DNA of 64,000 bases from Pelobates cultripes (Eukaryota > Chordata > Amphibia > Anura > Pelobatidae). The translations under genes were made by a program, and so were the position numbers. The notes under the pieces are model-generated. The model searched no databases, had not been told where the DNA came from, and saw only the letters and a list, made by a program, of their open reading frames with translations. Where the stretch lies: assembly GCA_933207985.1 (NCBI GenBank), contig OW240917.1, forward strand, positions 238,816,693 to 238,880,692. Direction: 5' to 3'. Each line of letters opens with the position of its first letter. Within the stretch, counting starts at the first letter, position 1. Below are positions 1 through 11,550 of the stretch, piece by piece.

Positions 1-2334
1 TAACAATATATTATAAACCCAGCTGGTCAAAGTGAGGGTAAAATGACCGGTTTGGGGGATATCTGGGTCACTGGGCTGGATTAATATTAATAATTAATGG
101 TCTATATTGGGGATTAGTCACCTGTCTGCCAATAACAATATATTATAAACCCAGCTGGTCAAAGTGAGGGTAAAATGACCGGTTTGGGGGATATCTGGGT
201 CACTGGGCGGGATTAATATTAATAATTAATGGTCTATATTGGGGATTAGTCACCTGACTGCCAATAACAATATATTATAAACCCAGCTGGTCAAAGTGAG
301 GGTAAAATGACCGGTTTGGGGGATATCTGGGTCACTGGACTGGATTAATATTAATAATTAATGGTCTATATTGGGGATTAGTCACCTGTCTGCCAATAAC
401 AATATATTATAAACCCAGCTGGTCAAAGTGAGGGTAAAATGACCAGTTTGGGGGATATCTGGGTCACTGGGCTGGATTAATATTAATAATTAATGGTCTA
501 TATTGGGGATTAGTCACCTGTTTGCCAATAACAATATATTATAAACCCAGCTGGTCAAAGTGAGGGTAAAATGACAGGTTTGGGGGATATCTGGGTCACT
601 GGGCTGGATTAATATTAATAATTAATGGTCTATATTGGGGATTAGTCACCTGACTGCCAATAACAATATATTATAAACCCAGCTGGTCAAAGTGAGGGTA
701 AAATGACCGGTTTGGGGGATATCTGGGTCACTGGGCTGGATTAATATTAATAATTAATGGTCTATATTGGGGATTAGTCACCTGACTGCCAATAACAATA
801 TATTATAAACCCAGCTGGTCAAAGTGAGGGTAAAATGACCGGTTTGGGGGATATCTGGGTCACTGGGCTGGATTAATATTAATAATTAATGGTCTATATT
901 TGGGGTTAGTCACCTGTCTGCCAATAACAATATATTATAAACCCAGCTGGTCAAAGTGAGGGTAAAATGACCGGTTTGGGGGATATCTGGGTCACTGGGC
1001 GGGATTAATATTAATAATTAATGGTCTAAATTGGGGATTAGTCACCTGACTGCCAATAACAATATATTATAAACCCAGCTGGTCAAAGTGAGGGTAAAAT
1101 GACCGGTTTGGGGGATATCTGGGTCACTGGACTGGATTAATATTAATAATTAATGGTCTATATTGGGGATTAGTCACCTGTCTGCCAATAACAATATATT
1201 ATAAACCCAGCTGGTCAAAGTGAGGGTAAAATGACCGGTTTGGGGGATATCTGGGTCACTGGGCTGGATTAATATTAATAATTAATGGTCTATATTGGGG
1301 ATTAGTCACCTGACTGCCAATAACAATATATTATAAACCCAGCTGGTCAAAGTGAGGGTAAAATGACCGGTTTGGGGGATATCTGGGTCACTGGGCTGGA
1401 TTAATATTAATAATTAATGGTCTATATTGGGGATTAGTCACCTGACTGCCAATAACAATATATTATAAACCCAGCTGGTCAAAGTGAGGGTAAAATGACC
1501 GGTTTGGGGGATATCTGGGTCACTGGGCTGGATTAATATTAATAATTAATGGTCTATATTGGGGATTAGTCACCTGTCTGCCAATAACAATATATTATAA
1601 ACCCAGCTGGCCAAAGTGAGGGTAAAATGACAGGTTTGGGGGATATCTGGGTCACTGGGCTGGATTAATATTAATAATTAATGGTCTATATTGGGGATTA
1701 GTCACCTGACTGCCAATAACAATATATTATAAACCCAGCTGGTCAAAGTGAGGGTAAAATGACCGGTTTGGGGGATATCTGGGTCACTGGGCTGGATTAA
1801 TATTAATAATTAATGGTCTATATTGGGGATTAGTCACCTGACTGCCAATAACAATATATTATAAACCCAGCTGGTCAAAGTGAGGGTAAAATGACCAGTT
1901 TGGGGGATATCTGGGTCACTGGGCTGGATTAATATTAATAATTAATGGTCTATATTGGGGATTAGTCACCTGACTGCCAATAACAATATATTATAAACCC
2001 AGCTGGTCAAAGTGAGGGTAAAATGACCGGTTTGGGGGATATCTGGGTCACTGGGCTGGATTAATATTAATAATTAATGGTCTATATTGGGGGATTAGTC
2101 ACCTGACTGCCAATAACAATATATTATAAACCCAGCTGGCCAAAGTGAGGGTAAAATGACCGGTTTGGGGGATATCTGGGTCACTGGGCTGGATTAATGT
2201 TAATAATTAATGGTCTATATTGGGGGATTAGTCACCTGACTGCCAATAACAATATATTATAAACCCAGCTGGTCAAATTGAGGGTAAAATGACCGGTTTG
2301 GGGGATATCTGGGTCACTGGACGAGATTAATATC
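1..2334. repeat. Satellite/minisatellite array, 132-bp unit, about 17.7 copies
   Basis: A 132-bp unit beginning TAACAATATATTATAAACCC repeats head to tail from base 1 (units start at 1, 133, 265, 397 and so on). It stops at about 2334 inside the eighteenth unit, where CACTGGACGAGATTAATATC leaves the consensus. Copies are nearly identical and differ at a few diagnostic positions: CCGG/CAGT/CAGG after AAAATGA, GGGCTGG/GGGCGGG/GGACTGG, and CCTGTCTGCC/CCTGACTGCC. Units 16 and 17 carry a one-base insertion in the GGGG run. The array continues off the left edge, so its true size is unknown. No coding potential is seen. Confidence 0.97.
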
Positions 2335-3200
2335 AGGCAAGGAGTCGGAGCTTCTCCGTGGAGACTGGCGCTGCTAGGGATGAAAAAGTTAGCCATTTTT
2401 GCACCCGGCAGGTGGGACTAGAGACCTAAACAGCCACCAGTATACTATAGCTATACAAGGATAAAGTGTTCCTTTAACTAAACCTGTAAATGCAGTGAAT
2501 TTAATGTGACCGCCATAATTGAGGCTAAAAATTAATGTGCAGTGTATTTTCTTAAAATGCCTGTCACTAGGGAGATATTTCAGTACTTTGTCAGGAGTAT
2601 ATCTCCGCCCCTGCCATCTGTCAATTTGCTTGCTGAAAGTGAGTTTCTGAGGTGGACATTTCTATTTTGTGCAAGTTTATCATTCATCATCACTAAGATC
2701 TACATGGCTATAGCGAATGTATAACCATTCACATGCAGGTGCTGTAATGTGAACTCGCGGGCAGCCAAAGGCTCTCAATGCTGCATGTGTATTTCATGTG
2801 TGTTCAATCAAAACTGGGACATAACCCAAATCACTGTCCCCTCTGAGGCACAGAACAGTTTCTGCGCTTGTACTTGGAGCATCTATTTATGACTAGGTAT
2901 TGCAAGTTTAGCAGGGGGGAGCTTTTATAACTGGTGAACAGGTATGAAAGATGTCAATCCATTCAATGTGTGTGAACAAGTAAATTCAATACATTACAAT
3001 TTGGAAAATCACTTGTTTATTGTACTTGCTCACTCATCTTCATTGCTTCTCCATGAGAAGCATTTGATTGAGCAATGCACAGCAGTAACTGCTATAGAAA
3101 AACGTGTCTGTCATAAGCTACAGAAGTAATTTATGCTGCTGGTGACTGATATCTTTTAAGGTTTTGGAAAAGGTCTTTAGAAAGATAGTTGTATATATTT
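2335..3200. other. Inferred intron 1 DNA, no gene seen
   Basis: Mostly unique-looking AT-rich sequence between the satellite and the first MITE. The open frames here (about 60 codons) are of chance length and show no recognisable domain. Confidence 0.6.
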
Positions 3201-3613
3201 TACACTATAGTCACCTGAACAACTACAGCTTAATGTATTTGTTCAGGTTAGATCTATAGCTCCCTGCAGGCAATCTAATGTAAACACTGTATTTTAAAAG
3301 AAAATACAGTGTTTACATTGATAGGAATACCTCCAGTGGCCGTCACTCAGGCGGCCACCAGAGGGACTTCCTATCATGTAGGGCCCTAAAAAGGCCTTGT
3401 ACAAGTCAGACGTATTAAGATACGTCTGACGTGTGCAGGAGAGAGAAGGCGCTGTGTGCGCGCCTTCTCTCTCCTGCCTGTCAGCAAATGGAAGCGTCTG
3501 ATTGCTCACGCCCGCTTATTTAGTCATTTTGACGAAATAGGGGGCGCGGCTTCACGAGGCTCCCAGCGCTGGAACCAGGTGAGTAAACTACTCTGCCTGG
3601 AGAGTCCCTTTAA
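3201..3613. mobile_element. T2-like MITE, left end degraded
   Basis: Starts near TACACTATAGTCACC and ends GAGAGTCCCTTTAA, with the terminal hairpin CACCTGAACAACTACAGC...TTGTTCAGGT typical of the family in this window. It contains two strong internal hairpins: a 10-bp stem at 3405-3414/3421-3430 and a 17-bp perfect stem at 3436-3452/3460-3476. Its right-hand TTAA (3610-3613) is shared with the next element. Confidence 0.75.
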
Positions 3614-4008
3614 AGGACCACTATAGTGCCAGGAAAACATACTCATTTTCCTGGCACTATAGTGCTCTGAGGGTGCCCCCACCCTCAGGGACCCCCTCCT
3701 CCCGGGTTCTGGGGGGAGGAAGGGGTTAAACGTACCTCTTTCTCCAGTGCCGGGCGGGGAGCTCGCCTCCTCCTCCCTGCCTCCTCTCCTCCTCTTTGGC
3801 TGAATGCACATGCGCGGGAGGAGATGCGCGCGCATTCACCCAGTCCATAGGAAAGCTTCCTATGGACGCTGGCGTCTTCTCACTGTGATTTTCTCTGAAA
3901 CTGCTATGTTTATAAAAAAAAAAAAAAAAGGGTTAACCCTAAAAGGACCTGGCACCCAGACCACTTCATTAAGCTGAAGTGGTCTGGGTGCCTATAGTGG
4001 TCCTTTAA
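3610..4008. mobile_element. T2-like MITE (TTAAAGGACCAC ends)
   Basis: Both ends are intact: TTAAAGGACCACTATAG at 3610 and the inverse CTATAGTGGTCCTTTAA ending at 4008. Internal hairpins include AGTGCCAGGAAAAC/GTTTTCCTGGCACT and CCCAGACCACTTCA/TGAAGTGGTCTGGG. TTAA flanks both ends. The TTAA target and TTAAAGG ends fit the T2 MITEs (Kolobok superfamily) described from Xenopus; assignment to that family is by remembered motif. Confidence 0.85.
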
Positions 4009-4456
4009 GGAACGCTGTAGCATTAGGAATACTGAAATGTGTCCCTAACACTCAAATAGCCCTGTTCCTTAGATATTGGACCCTCCTATTTGCAATAAAA
4101 ACTAATAAACGTTTTCATTACTCTTTTTTTTTTCCAGCGCCAAGGCTCCCTTGGCACTGGTCACTTCTCCGCTACCCACAACATCATGGAGGCATGGCCT
4201 CCTCCGTGATGGACCAGTGCTTTTCATACAATCGCATTGGGAACTTGATGCGCCTGCATGGCAAGTCCAAACTTCCCTTTTGTCTGTCGCATCATGTGAA
4301 GGTTTTACTCGGATCAGAGCAGTGGAAGAACCCCTAGTGGTTGTGAGGAAGACCGCCACTACAAGTGGATTTACCCTGCAATTTCTGATAAGTTGCATGG
4401 TTGAATGGACAGTCACGGCACTCAGACCACTTTCGAGATGAAGTAATCTGGTTGAC
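4005..4456. mobile_element. Probable diverged T2-like fragment
   Basis: Begins TTAAGGAACGCTGTAGCATTAGGAATAC directly after the preceding element, sharing its TTAA, and carries family-like internal segments (CCGCCACTAC, CACTCAGACCACTT). It runs to the TTAA at 4457. The right terminal repeat is not clear, so the boundary is approximate. Confidence 0.45.
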
Positions 4457-4723
4457 TTAAAGGGACACTGTAGGCACACAGACCACTTCAGCTCATTGTC
4501 TACAAGACAGCCACTAGAGGGATTTTCGGGTGCATAGACATCTTTTGGTTGTCTAAACGACGCTGGACATCCTCACGCTATGCATGAGGACCTCCAGCGT
4601 CACTGGAATTGAATAATGCTTTCCTATGGGGAAGTCCTAATGTGAGTGCGGGCATTACTGCACATATTAGGTCGACGGGGGAGGAGCATGGACGGTGCTG
4701 GATTCAGGTGAGTGACTGAAGGG

Positions 4724-5495
4724 TTTTTTTTTTTTTTTTATTCTTTATTTAGCATTGACATGACTTGGCATGCTCAAAACATTAAACCATATAGATAAGA
4801 ACAATGTGAACATGTACATTGGTTTGTTGCCATTTAACATCATATTCGAATAACATAGATTACATGTGATACCACAGGATGGTATATACTCATGCCTAGT
4901 TATCTGGACGATGATTCCTAGTCAATGTTGATTTTTTTATAATAAACAAATAACAAAAGTAGAAAAGTATGCATATCTCACATCTCTGGCTCTAGATACA
5001 TTTTGGGGTGTTTTCTATACTTTTTGATTCCCTTACTCCTGCCTCTATCTAGGGTGATTTGCTTTCCTAGTTGAAGGGCCCGGAAGCGGTGTCTATTTAT
5101 CTCTAAAGCAGGGTTATCGGGTTTAGTTTTATTTATCAAGTGTTAACAGTTTACCACAGAAGATATGGGTAGAGAGTGGAGACATACATAAAGAAGATGA
5201 ATAGGAAACGTAAGGAGAGAACAGAAAGGGAAGAAGATAAAGGGAGCGAGGCCAAGAAGGGGGGGAGGGGGAAGGAGAGGTGCACGGTTCCTCCCTCTCT
5301 AAGTTACCAGGGGGCAGTTTTCCCATGGTTCCCATATTCTTTGAAATGTCTTTTGGGTACCCCTTACCCTGGACTTCTTTAATTCTGTTGATTACCCCTC
5401 CCATAGGGGGAACCCTCTGCCTGAGCCAATCAGCTGCCACTGCTCTCCTTGCTGCTAATGTGATTTTGTTCATGAGCTTTTGCTCATTTCTGGGG
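4724..5495 (-). mobile_element. Poly(A)-tailed retroposon-like insert, minus strand
   Basis: Opens with a run of about 16 T, the complement of a 3' poly(A) tail. It is flanked by GACTGAAGGG on the left (4714-4723) and GACTGAAGGGG on the right (5496-5506), a likely target-site duplication within the host MITE. About 770 bp. No open frame with recognisable reverse-transcriptase sequence was seen, so it is either a truncated LINE 3' end or a non-autonomous retroposon of unknown family. Confidence 0.6.
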
Positions 5496-5511
5496 ACTGA
5501 AGGGGTTTAAA

Positions 5512-6113
5512 CCATAGACATAGAATACCTAGACGCCGCATTGCATGCTGAGCGTCGAGGAATGCAGGCGCCATCTTGGACCGGTCGCTGCTCTACTGAA
5601 GCTATTGAAGAACCCTTGGAAAGTCCATCTCACAAAAGGTAAGTGAAGGACTTGGAGCATTTATAGTCCTTAATACCCCTACCCCTACAGTGTTAATAAC
5701 CCTACCCCTAGTCCTTAATACCCCTACCCCTAGTCCTTAACAGTGTTAATACCCCTACCCCATGTCCTTAATACCCCTAGTCCTTAATACCCCTACCCCT
5801 ACAGTGTTAATAACCCTACCCCTAGTCCTTAATAACCCTACAGTGTTAATACCCCTACCCCAGCACACATAGTCCTTAATACTCCTACCCCTACACATAG
5901 TGTGCTGGGGTAGGGGTATTACGGACTAGGGGTAGGGGTATTAAGGACTATAAGTGCCCCAAGTCCTTCACTTACCTTTTGTGAGATGGACTTTCCAAGG
6001 GTTCTTCAATAGCTTCAGTAGAGCAGCGACCGGTCCAAGATGGCGCCCGTATTCCTCGACGCTCAGCACTCAATGCCATAGACGTGCGGCGTCTATGTAT
6101 TCTATGTCTATGG
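5512..6113. mobile_element. Fold-back element with long inverted arms and a C-rich tandem loop
   Basis: The left arm (5512 to about 5690, CCATAGACATAGAATAC...) and right arm (about 5931-6113, ...GTATTCTATGTCTATGG) are near-identical inverted repeats of about 180 bp. They share CGCCATCTTGGACCGGTCGC and AACCCTTGGAAAGTCCATC, among other blocks. The loop is a minisatellite of CCTTAATACCCCTACCCCTA-type units. Flanks TTTAAA (left) and TTTTAA (right) look like a short target duplication. No coding sequence. Confidence 0.85.
5671..5930. repeat. C-rich minisatellite inside the fold-back loop
   Basis: Irregular tandem repeats of CCTTAATACCCCTACCCC with CAGTGTTAATA variants. The minus strand carries many GGGG tracts separated by TA or TATTAA, a composition that could form G-quadruplexes. 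Confidence 0.85.
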
Positions 6114-6191
6114 TTTTAACCCCATCAGCATCGTGGGAGGGGGCCCTGTAGGATTCTACAGTGCCAGAAAATTGGGCTTGTTTCCTTTTAA

Positions 6192-8057
6192 CTATATGCA
6201 TTATTTAGCCTAGAATTTTCCCTTAATGATTTATGCCTCAATAGCTAAATAGGAAACATACTAGACTTATTTCCATTTTTTTTTTAAATCTAAAATTTGA
6301 ATTATTGATTATTTTCACTTGATCAGAACTGTTGAACAAAATATGAGCCATCCTGTTAGAGCCATCGTATTCCGTTGAATCGGTACAAAATAAGATATCG
6401 GGGGGAGGGGGGAGATTCTTAACGGTTATGTCCTTGAATATTTAGATGTAATTGTGTTGGAGAATTGTTCTGCCAATTTTGGCCTTTCATTCATTCATTT
6501 ACATTTTTCCTGCAAATAGGCAGTACAGACCTTAGGGTCTTCAGCTGTCTACCGCAGGACAGTCTATTTTTGGAGGGTTTTTAGTCAGTTCTTTCTTTGG
6601 AAGCTGAATTAAAGGTTTATAAAAGATTGTAGAATTAGAGAGCATTTTTGCATTGTACTGGTAATGTAATATAAAATCCACATGAATGTGAAACATGCTG
6701 TTCTAAAGCACAGAACTGTACCATTCACACACCGGCTGCATCTCATGGAGGTGGGGTGAGGTTAGCTCATGTGAAGTAATACAATTAACCAGCAGTGTTA
6801 TATCTGGTATCTGTGTGAGATTCTGAATGGCTGTCTTGTAGAATAGATGTGAGAAATGTTCATTCCCAGATGCTCTACATTCACAGTACATATATGTGAA
6901 TGTATGTTTGCTATTGAACTATTTTTTTTTAACGAGGGAAATTAGCAGCTGGGTAAAGGTAGGTATTTATTCTTAGACATTCAAACTGCAAAAAAATAGG
7001 GACACATTGAAGGTCACATTCATTTATGTAGACTGCTATGTCAACAACAGTCAGCAGTGCTTATTAATCCAGTCACTACTTAACTCTATACTAGATGAAA
7101 AATATTAACCTCTTTTCAAAGTTAAAGGGTCACTCTAAACACCAAAACCTCTGCAATGTGCTGTGATGGTTATGGTGCCTGTGTTCTCCTGATGCCATCT
7201 CACAAAAAGTAGTCACACTATGATATATGAATATTTATAACGCAGTGTGCTTGCTTATTTGTATGGCATAGTGAAAGTGTTGTGAGAAAACATGTAGAAT
7301 GATTGCATTCATTCAGTAAAATGTCACTTGTGTTGATGGCTGTATCATTGATCTCTTATCATATGTATCCACAACTCTACCCAGAGTACTTCTGGAAATG
7401 TCCGCTACAGCACATTGCAGCCAGGTTATATTCATGTCTCCATTATTGGTGCCTCTACATATCTTTAAACATTGATGTGCTATTGATAAATGGGTAATCT
7501 AAGCACCATAACAAAGATATGCTGTTGCTGTGGTTTTGGTGCTATTAGGCTGGGGTTACCATGCGCTGCTTGTGAGTCAGTTTGATTAAAACTGGGGGCC
7601 TTAAGGCACCCATGACTTGGCACCCTTGCGTGCCTGTTGCTGATGTGGAAGTTCCAATTCTGCCTTAACAATATTAACTTTCTCCTAATTTGGCAGTTTC
7701 TAAAACCTCTTGCGTAGCCAGTAGTGCATTCTATCCATTCAATAGCCATGCTTATTGTTTATATATTCTATCAGCTGAGGTTGCCATATTCACTATGTAA
7801 AGTGTTGCCCTGTTCTATGTAGAATACATATGCCCATTAATGACATGATTTCCTTCCTAAAATTTGAAATGTACATTCCACAGGGCAATATGTATAAATG
7901 ATGTATGTCCAGGAAAAACATCATGGATAAGGCAAACCCCCTATAATTGCTTTGTAAATCTCTTTAAAAACTCCAAGAACAAGATTAGCATTCTGATACT
8001 GCATAGCTTAAGGTGTTTGTAACACTATTGGTACTTCTGACTGCTTTAAATGATAGT
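6192..8057. other. Inferred intron 1 DNA, with a T2 tip at 7122
   Basis: No gene seen. TTAAAGGGTCACTCTAAACACC at 7122 is a T2-type left end. A T2-like right-end segment (AAGCACCATAACAAAG...TTGGTGCTATTAGG) lies near 7500-7550, so a decayed copy may span 7122-7550. The rest is unremarkable AT-rich sequence. Confidence 0.5.
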
Positions 8058-8516
8058 TTAAAGGGACACTATAGTCACCCAGACCACTTCAGCGCAATGA
8101 AGTGGTCTGGGTGCCAGGTCCCTCAGATTTTAACCCTTCAGATGCAATGTTTACATTTGGGGTTAAGCCAGCCTCAAGTGGCTGTCTTCTGGACAGCCAC
8201 TAGAGGCGCATCTGTGACGCTGGAGGCATATTATGCCTCCATCACGCAGAGCGTCCATAGGAAAGCATTGAGAAATCCTTTCCTGTGGACACTTTGAATG
8301 CGCGTGTGGCATTTGGCATTTGGCTCCTCTGACGGCGGAGGAGGAGAGGTCACCAGCGCCGAGGGAGCCCAGTGCTGGATTAAAGTAAGTAACTGAAGAA
8401 GGGGTTTTAACCCCTTCAGCGCCACGGGAGGGGGACCCTGAGGGTGGGGGCACCCTTAGGGCACTATAGTGTCAGGAAAACCGCTTTGTTTTCCTGACAC
8501 TATAGTGATCCTTTAA
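8058..8516. mobile_element. T2-like MITE, complete
   Basis: TTAAAGGGACACTATAGTCACC at 8058 and CACTATAGTGATCCTTTAA ending at 8516 are inverted and flanked by TTAA. Internal hairpins include CCAGACCACTTCA/TGAAGTGGTCTGG, GGCTGTC/GACAGCC and CAGGAAAAC/GTTTTCCTG. About 459 bp. A good uninterrupted reference for the broken copy at 4457-6191. Confidence 0.88.
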
Positions 8517-9364
8517 TTTTCATTTATAATATTGTGTTGGAAATTAGTGTAAGTTACTTGATTGAAGCTTTGGTTTAGCTTACTTAAAAAATGGCAATCT
8601 TTTTTAATGCATCAAATAGATAGTGTTCAAAAGTACTGACCACAAAATTACTTTTTATAGTGTCTTTCATTCTGGTGTGTAGGGACTGATCTTATCCCAT
8701 AATCCCCTGCCAAACACAAAGGTTTATATGATAAGTAGTTAATCCCTAAAAAGCAAACCCAGTCATCACATATAATTGCATCCATGCTGTATGCTATCTG
8801 TTTATACAGATCCCAATTTGCTGTATTTTACTATCAGGAACGCTTCAGACTGTACATGGGAGAAGAGAGGGAGCCTTCCCTATTGTACATGTGGCATATA
8901 CACACATCATGGAAAGTGGGGGAGGGGGGAGGAATTGAGATGGACCACTCTTACAGCTCTTTTAGTTAACTGTTAGGTTGTGCTAAAATTGAAGAAGTGA
9001 CAGTTACTCTTTAATATTGAAGATTACAAAACAAATATGCAAAAAAACACTGAAAGCAAACTCAAGCCAATGTACATAGTTTAGTTCCCAGGGGACGCTT
9101 CAGACAGCCAGAGGGTGTGTCTTGCTGGTGATGGCAAAAATCCGCTTTCACACACCGTAGGACCAATGTGACAGGTATCATTTTGGTACCGTGCTGTGAT
9201 TGACAGTTGATGCTGGGTCGCAGCAATGCATTCCATGACCAGCTGTCAGTGTACTTTTGTTGGCTTTCTTACTAGTGAGGTGCACAGGCTGAAATATAAC
9301 ACTTAGAGGCAATCCCAGTAGGTTCTCGGTGATAACTCAGCCTGGGTTTCTATTTACTAAATGG
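8517..9364. other. Inferred intron 1 DNA, no feature seen
   Basis: No gene, clear repeat ends or RNA gene recognised between the two MITEs. Confidence 0.5.
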
Positions 9365-9530
9365 TTAAAGGGACACTTTAGTCACCAGAACAACTACAGC
9401 TTAATGTAGTTGTTCTGGTGAGTATAATAGTTCCCTTCAGGCTTTTTTCATGCAAACACTAAATGGTGGGTTAAACAATATAGGGTCAAGAATACATGTT
9501 TGCATTCCTGACCCTATAGTGTTCCTTTAA
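9365..9530. mobile_element. Short T2-like MITE (166 bp)
   Basis: TTAAAGGGACACTTTAGTCACC at 9365 and CCCTATAGTGTTCCTTTAA ending at 9530. It keeps the two terminal hairpins (CAGAACAACTACAGC.../...GTAGTTGTTCTG and GTCAGGAATAC-type) but lacks the middle modules. It looks like an internal-deletion derivative. Confidence 0.85.
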
Positions 9531-10004
9531 TTATTAGAAATGGCTAGGGTTAGGTAGGGTAAGACATAATGTTTGCTGGTCAGGATAGGGAAACTGTGTC
9601 ACTATATCAAATAGTCTTTCTGTGAAGCAAAGCTGTATACATGTGGAGTATGCACTTGGGAGATGCAGCCCAGTACAAATATAGTACAAGTAGACACACA
9701 CAGCCTATGAAAAGGGACACTATATAACTTGTGGAAGTGCTTTAGGGGTTAACTGCATGTCCCCCTGGCCTTATATTCTAAAAGTTCAGGTATCAAGAGA
9801 AATCAGCACTTTTAAAATTCCTTTTTGTAGTACCCTCTTGGCTGTCAATCAGTCTGGAGGATCTCCTACCTCAGTTGCTTTAAAATATAATTTAAAACGG
9901 ATGTGAGTGTTTCTTACGAAGAAGGTTTCAGTGCCTTGTTGGCAGATTACCATGAACACCAAATGCACAGATTCTTGGAGCAGCCTCTGCCACTTATGAG
10001 TTAA

Positions 10005-10509
10005 TTAAAGGGATACTATAAGAGACAGGAATACAAAGTTGTATTCCTGGCACTATAGCTCCCTCTGCCTCTCCCTCCCTAGCCCCACCTCCCACGCTTC
10101 CCCCACTCTCCTCTGCCACAGTGACTAGAGGGTTAAAAACCCTGAACCCAGCGCCGAAGTCCCTCGGCTCTGCGTCACGGCTCACCCCCTTCCGTCGTCA
10201 TTCGATAATGCAAGTCAAGTGCCGCATGTGCGTTAGGCCTCCCCATAAAGAAAGTATTGAATCAATGCTTTCCTGTGGTGACATTGCTGAGGCTGAATGT
10301 CGGAGTGTGAGGATGTCCAGCGTCAGCGGAACATAAGTCTGGTAACATTATCTGGTACAGCCACTAGAGGCTGTCTTAGTGCTTCAATGTAAACATTGCT
10401 GTTTCTCTAAAACTATGTTTTACATTGCAGCACTAAGTGCAATAGGGGCACTGTACCAATACCACTTCAATGAGCTGAAGTGGTCTGGGTGCCTATATTG
10501 TCCATTTAG
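10005..10509. mobile_element. T2-like MITE, right end degraded
   Basis: Left end TTAAAGGGATACTATAAGAGACAGG at 10005. The right side has ACCACTTCAATGAGCTGAAGTGGTCTGGGTGCC followed by a decayed end (CTATATTGTCCATTTAG). Internal modules match the 8058 copy. Confidence 0.75.
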
Positions 10510-10820
10510 TGTTAAGGACAATAATAATCTAATGTGAAATGGAAGTGGCAGTTTGGTACAATCATTTTGCATTTACTGAGGGCATATAAGTGTAGTTAGT
10601 GCTAGCCGCATGGTTACCCTGGTGATGTCATCACCAAGGATAACGTGCTAATAAGAGATCCATTGTACATTTATAAGGTACAAAAAGAAGGGCCATGAGT
10701 AGTAAATATTTGCATCATTTGCAAAAAAACAAACAAACACATTTTTGTTAGCATCATTTACTGAACATTGACTGTGTTCAGCGTCCTCATGCTGTGCCTT
10801 AAACGTGACGATGCTGAACA

Positions 10821-10945
10821 TTAAAGGAACACTATGCACCCAGAGCACTTTATCTCATTGTCCCTGTCCCCTTAGCCCTGAAACGGCAGGGTTAATGCTG
10901 CTTCTAGTGGCTTTCCACCAGAGAACAACTAGAGGTGTTGGAAAT
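10821..10945. mobile_element. Truncated T2-like MITE (left part)
   Basis: TTAAAGGAACACTATGCACCCAGAGC at 10821 followed by a family-type CTTCTAGTGG segment, then the similarity fades. No right end seen. Confidence 0.6.
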
Positions 10946-10959
10946 TATTTTCCAAGGCA

Positions 10960-11520
10960 TTTTAACTGTGAATGTCATAATACTGTTAGCTTTTACTACA
11001 ATGAAATACATATTTATTTGTTGTGATGTCCCATGTACCAGCTTCATGGTATTTTGGAAAGATACAGGGTCAAATAAAGTACTTGCTCATTTCAATTTTT
11101 ACACATTGAAATTGGCTGGATTGGTTTGCTGAGCCTATTTTGCCTTTGAGACAGTATGGCAGCCCAGGAATTGGAATTCTCCCCATCTTGGCATACCATT
11201 TGCAAAAATAGATAACCCAGGTTATTTAAAATGGGGCATACCCAGTCTTTCATTTTATTTTTTTTTATTTTGCAGCCGTTAAGTCAAAAACCCTGGCCAA
11301 AGTTAGTGTTCATATTTGTATTTTTTCATTTGCCACACAGAAATTGCACTTTCACCAATGATATCCTCATCATTATACTTTTTACTGCTTTAAAAAACTC
11401 CTATTTTTGTTCAGAGACGTCTAACAAGTACACAACAGATCCCCACATGTAAAAATTTTGTGAGGTTTTGGAAAGTTCCAGGTTCAAATATAGTGCTTGC
11501 CATTTAAAGTCTTTTGAAGT
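10960..11520. repeat. Fragment related to the interior of the 13511-16178 element
   Basis: Shares phrases such as GGCATACCATTTGCAAAAATAGATAACCCAGGTTATTT and AGTGTTCATATTTGT with the repeated modules at 14395-15170 (GGCATACCATTTCTTAAAGAACACATCCCAGGTTATTT). Diverged, and both ends unclear. Confidence 0.55.
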
Positions 11521-11550
11521 TCTGCCTGTGTTGTTGTGTTGGCAAGTCTT

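Larger units (their letters stand above)
4457..6191. mobile_element. T2-like MITE split by two nested insertions
   Basis: The left part (4457-4723) starts TTAAAGGGACACTGTAGGC and runs through the usual internal modules to GATTCAGGTGAGTGACTGAAGGG. The remaining modules resume at 6114 with TTTTAACCCCATCAGC and end CCTTTTAAC near 6191. The uninterrupted copy at 8058-8516 shows that these two parts are normally contiguous (GTAACTGAAGAAGGGGTTTT). The gap holds a poly-T-headed insert (4724-5495) and a fold-back element (5512-6113). Confidence 0.75.

Noticed and set aside
1..2334. CRISPR-like regular repeats
   Set aside because: The whole 132-bp unit is conserved, with no variable spacers; it is a eukaryotic tandem satellite.
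5671..5930. Telomere-like CCCTA runs
   Set aside because: Units are CCCCTA mixed with GTCCTTAATA, not a vertebrate CCCTAA array, and they form the loop of a fold-back element.
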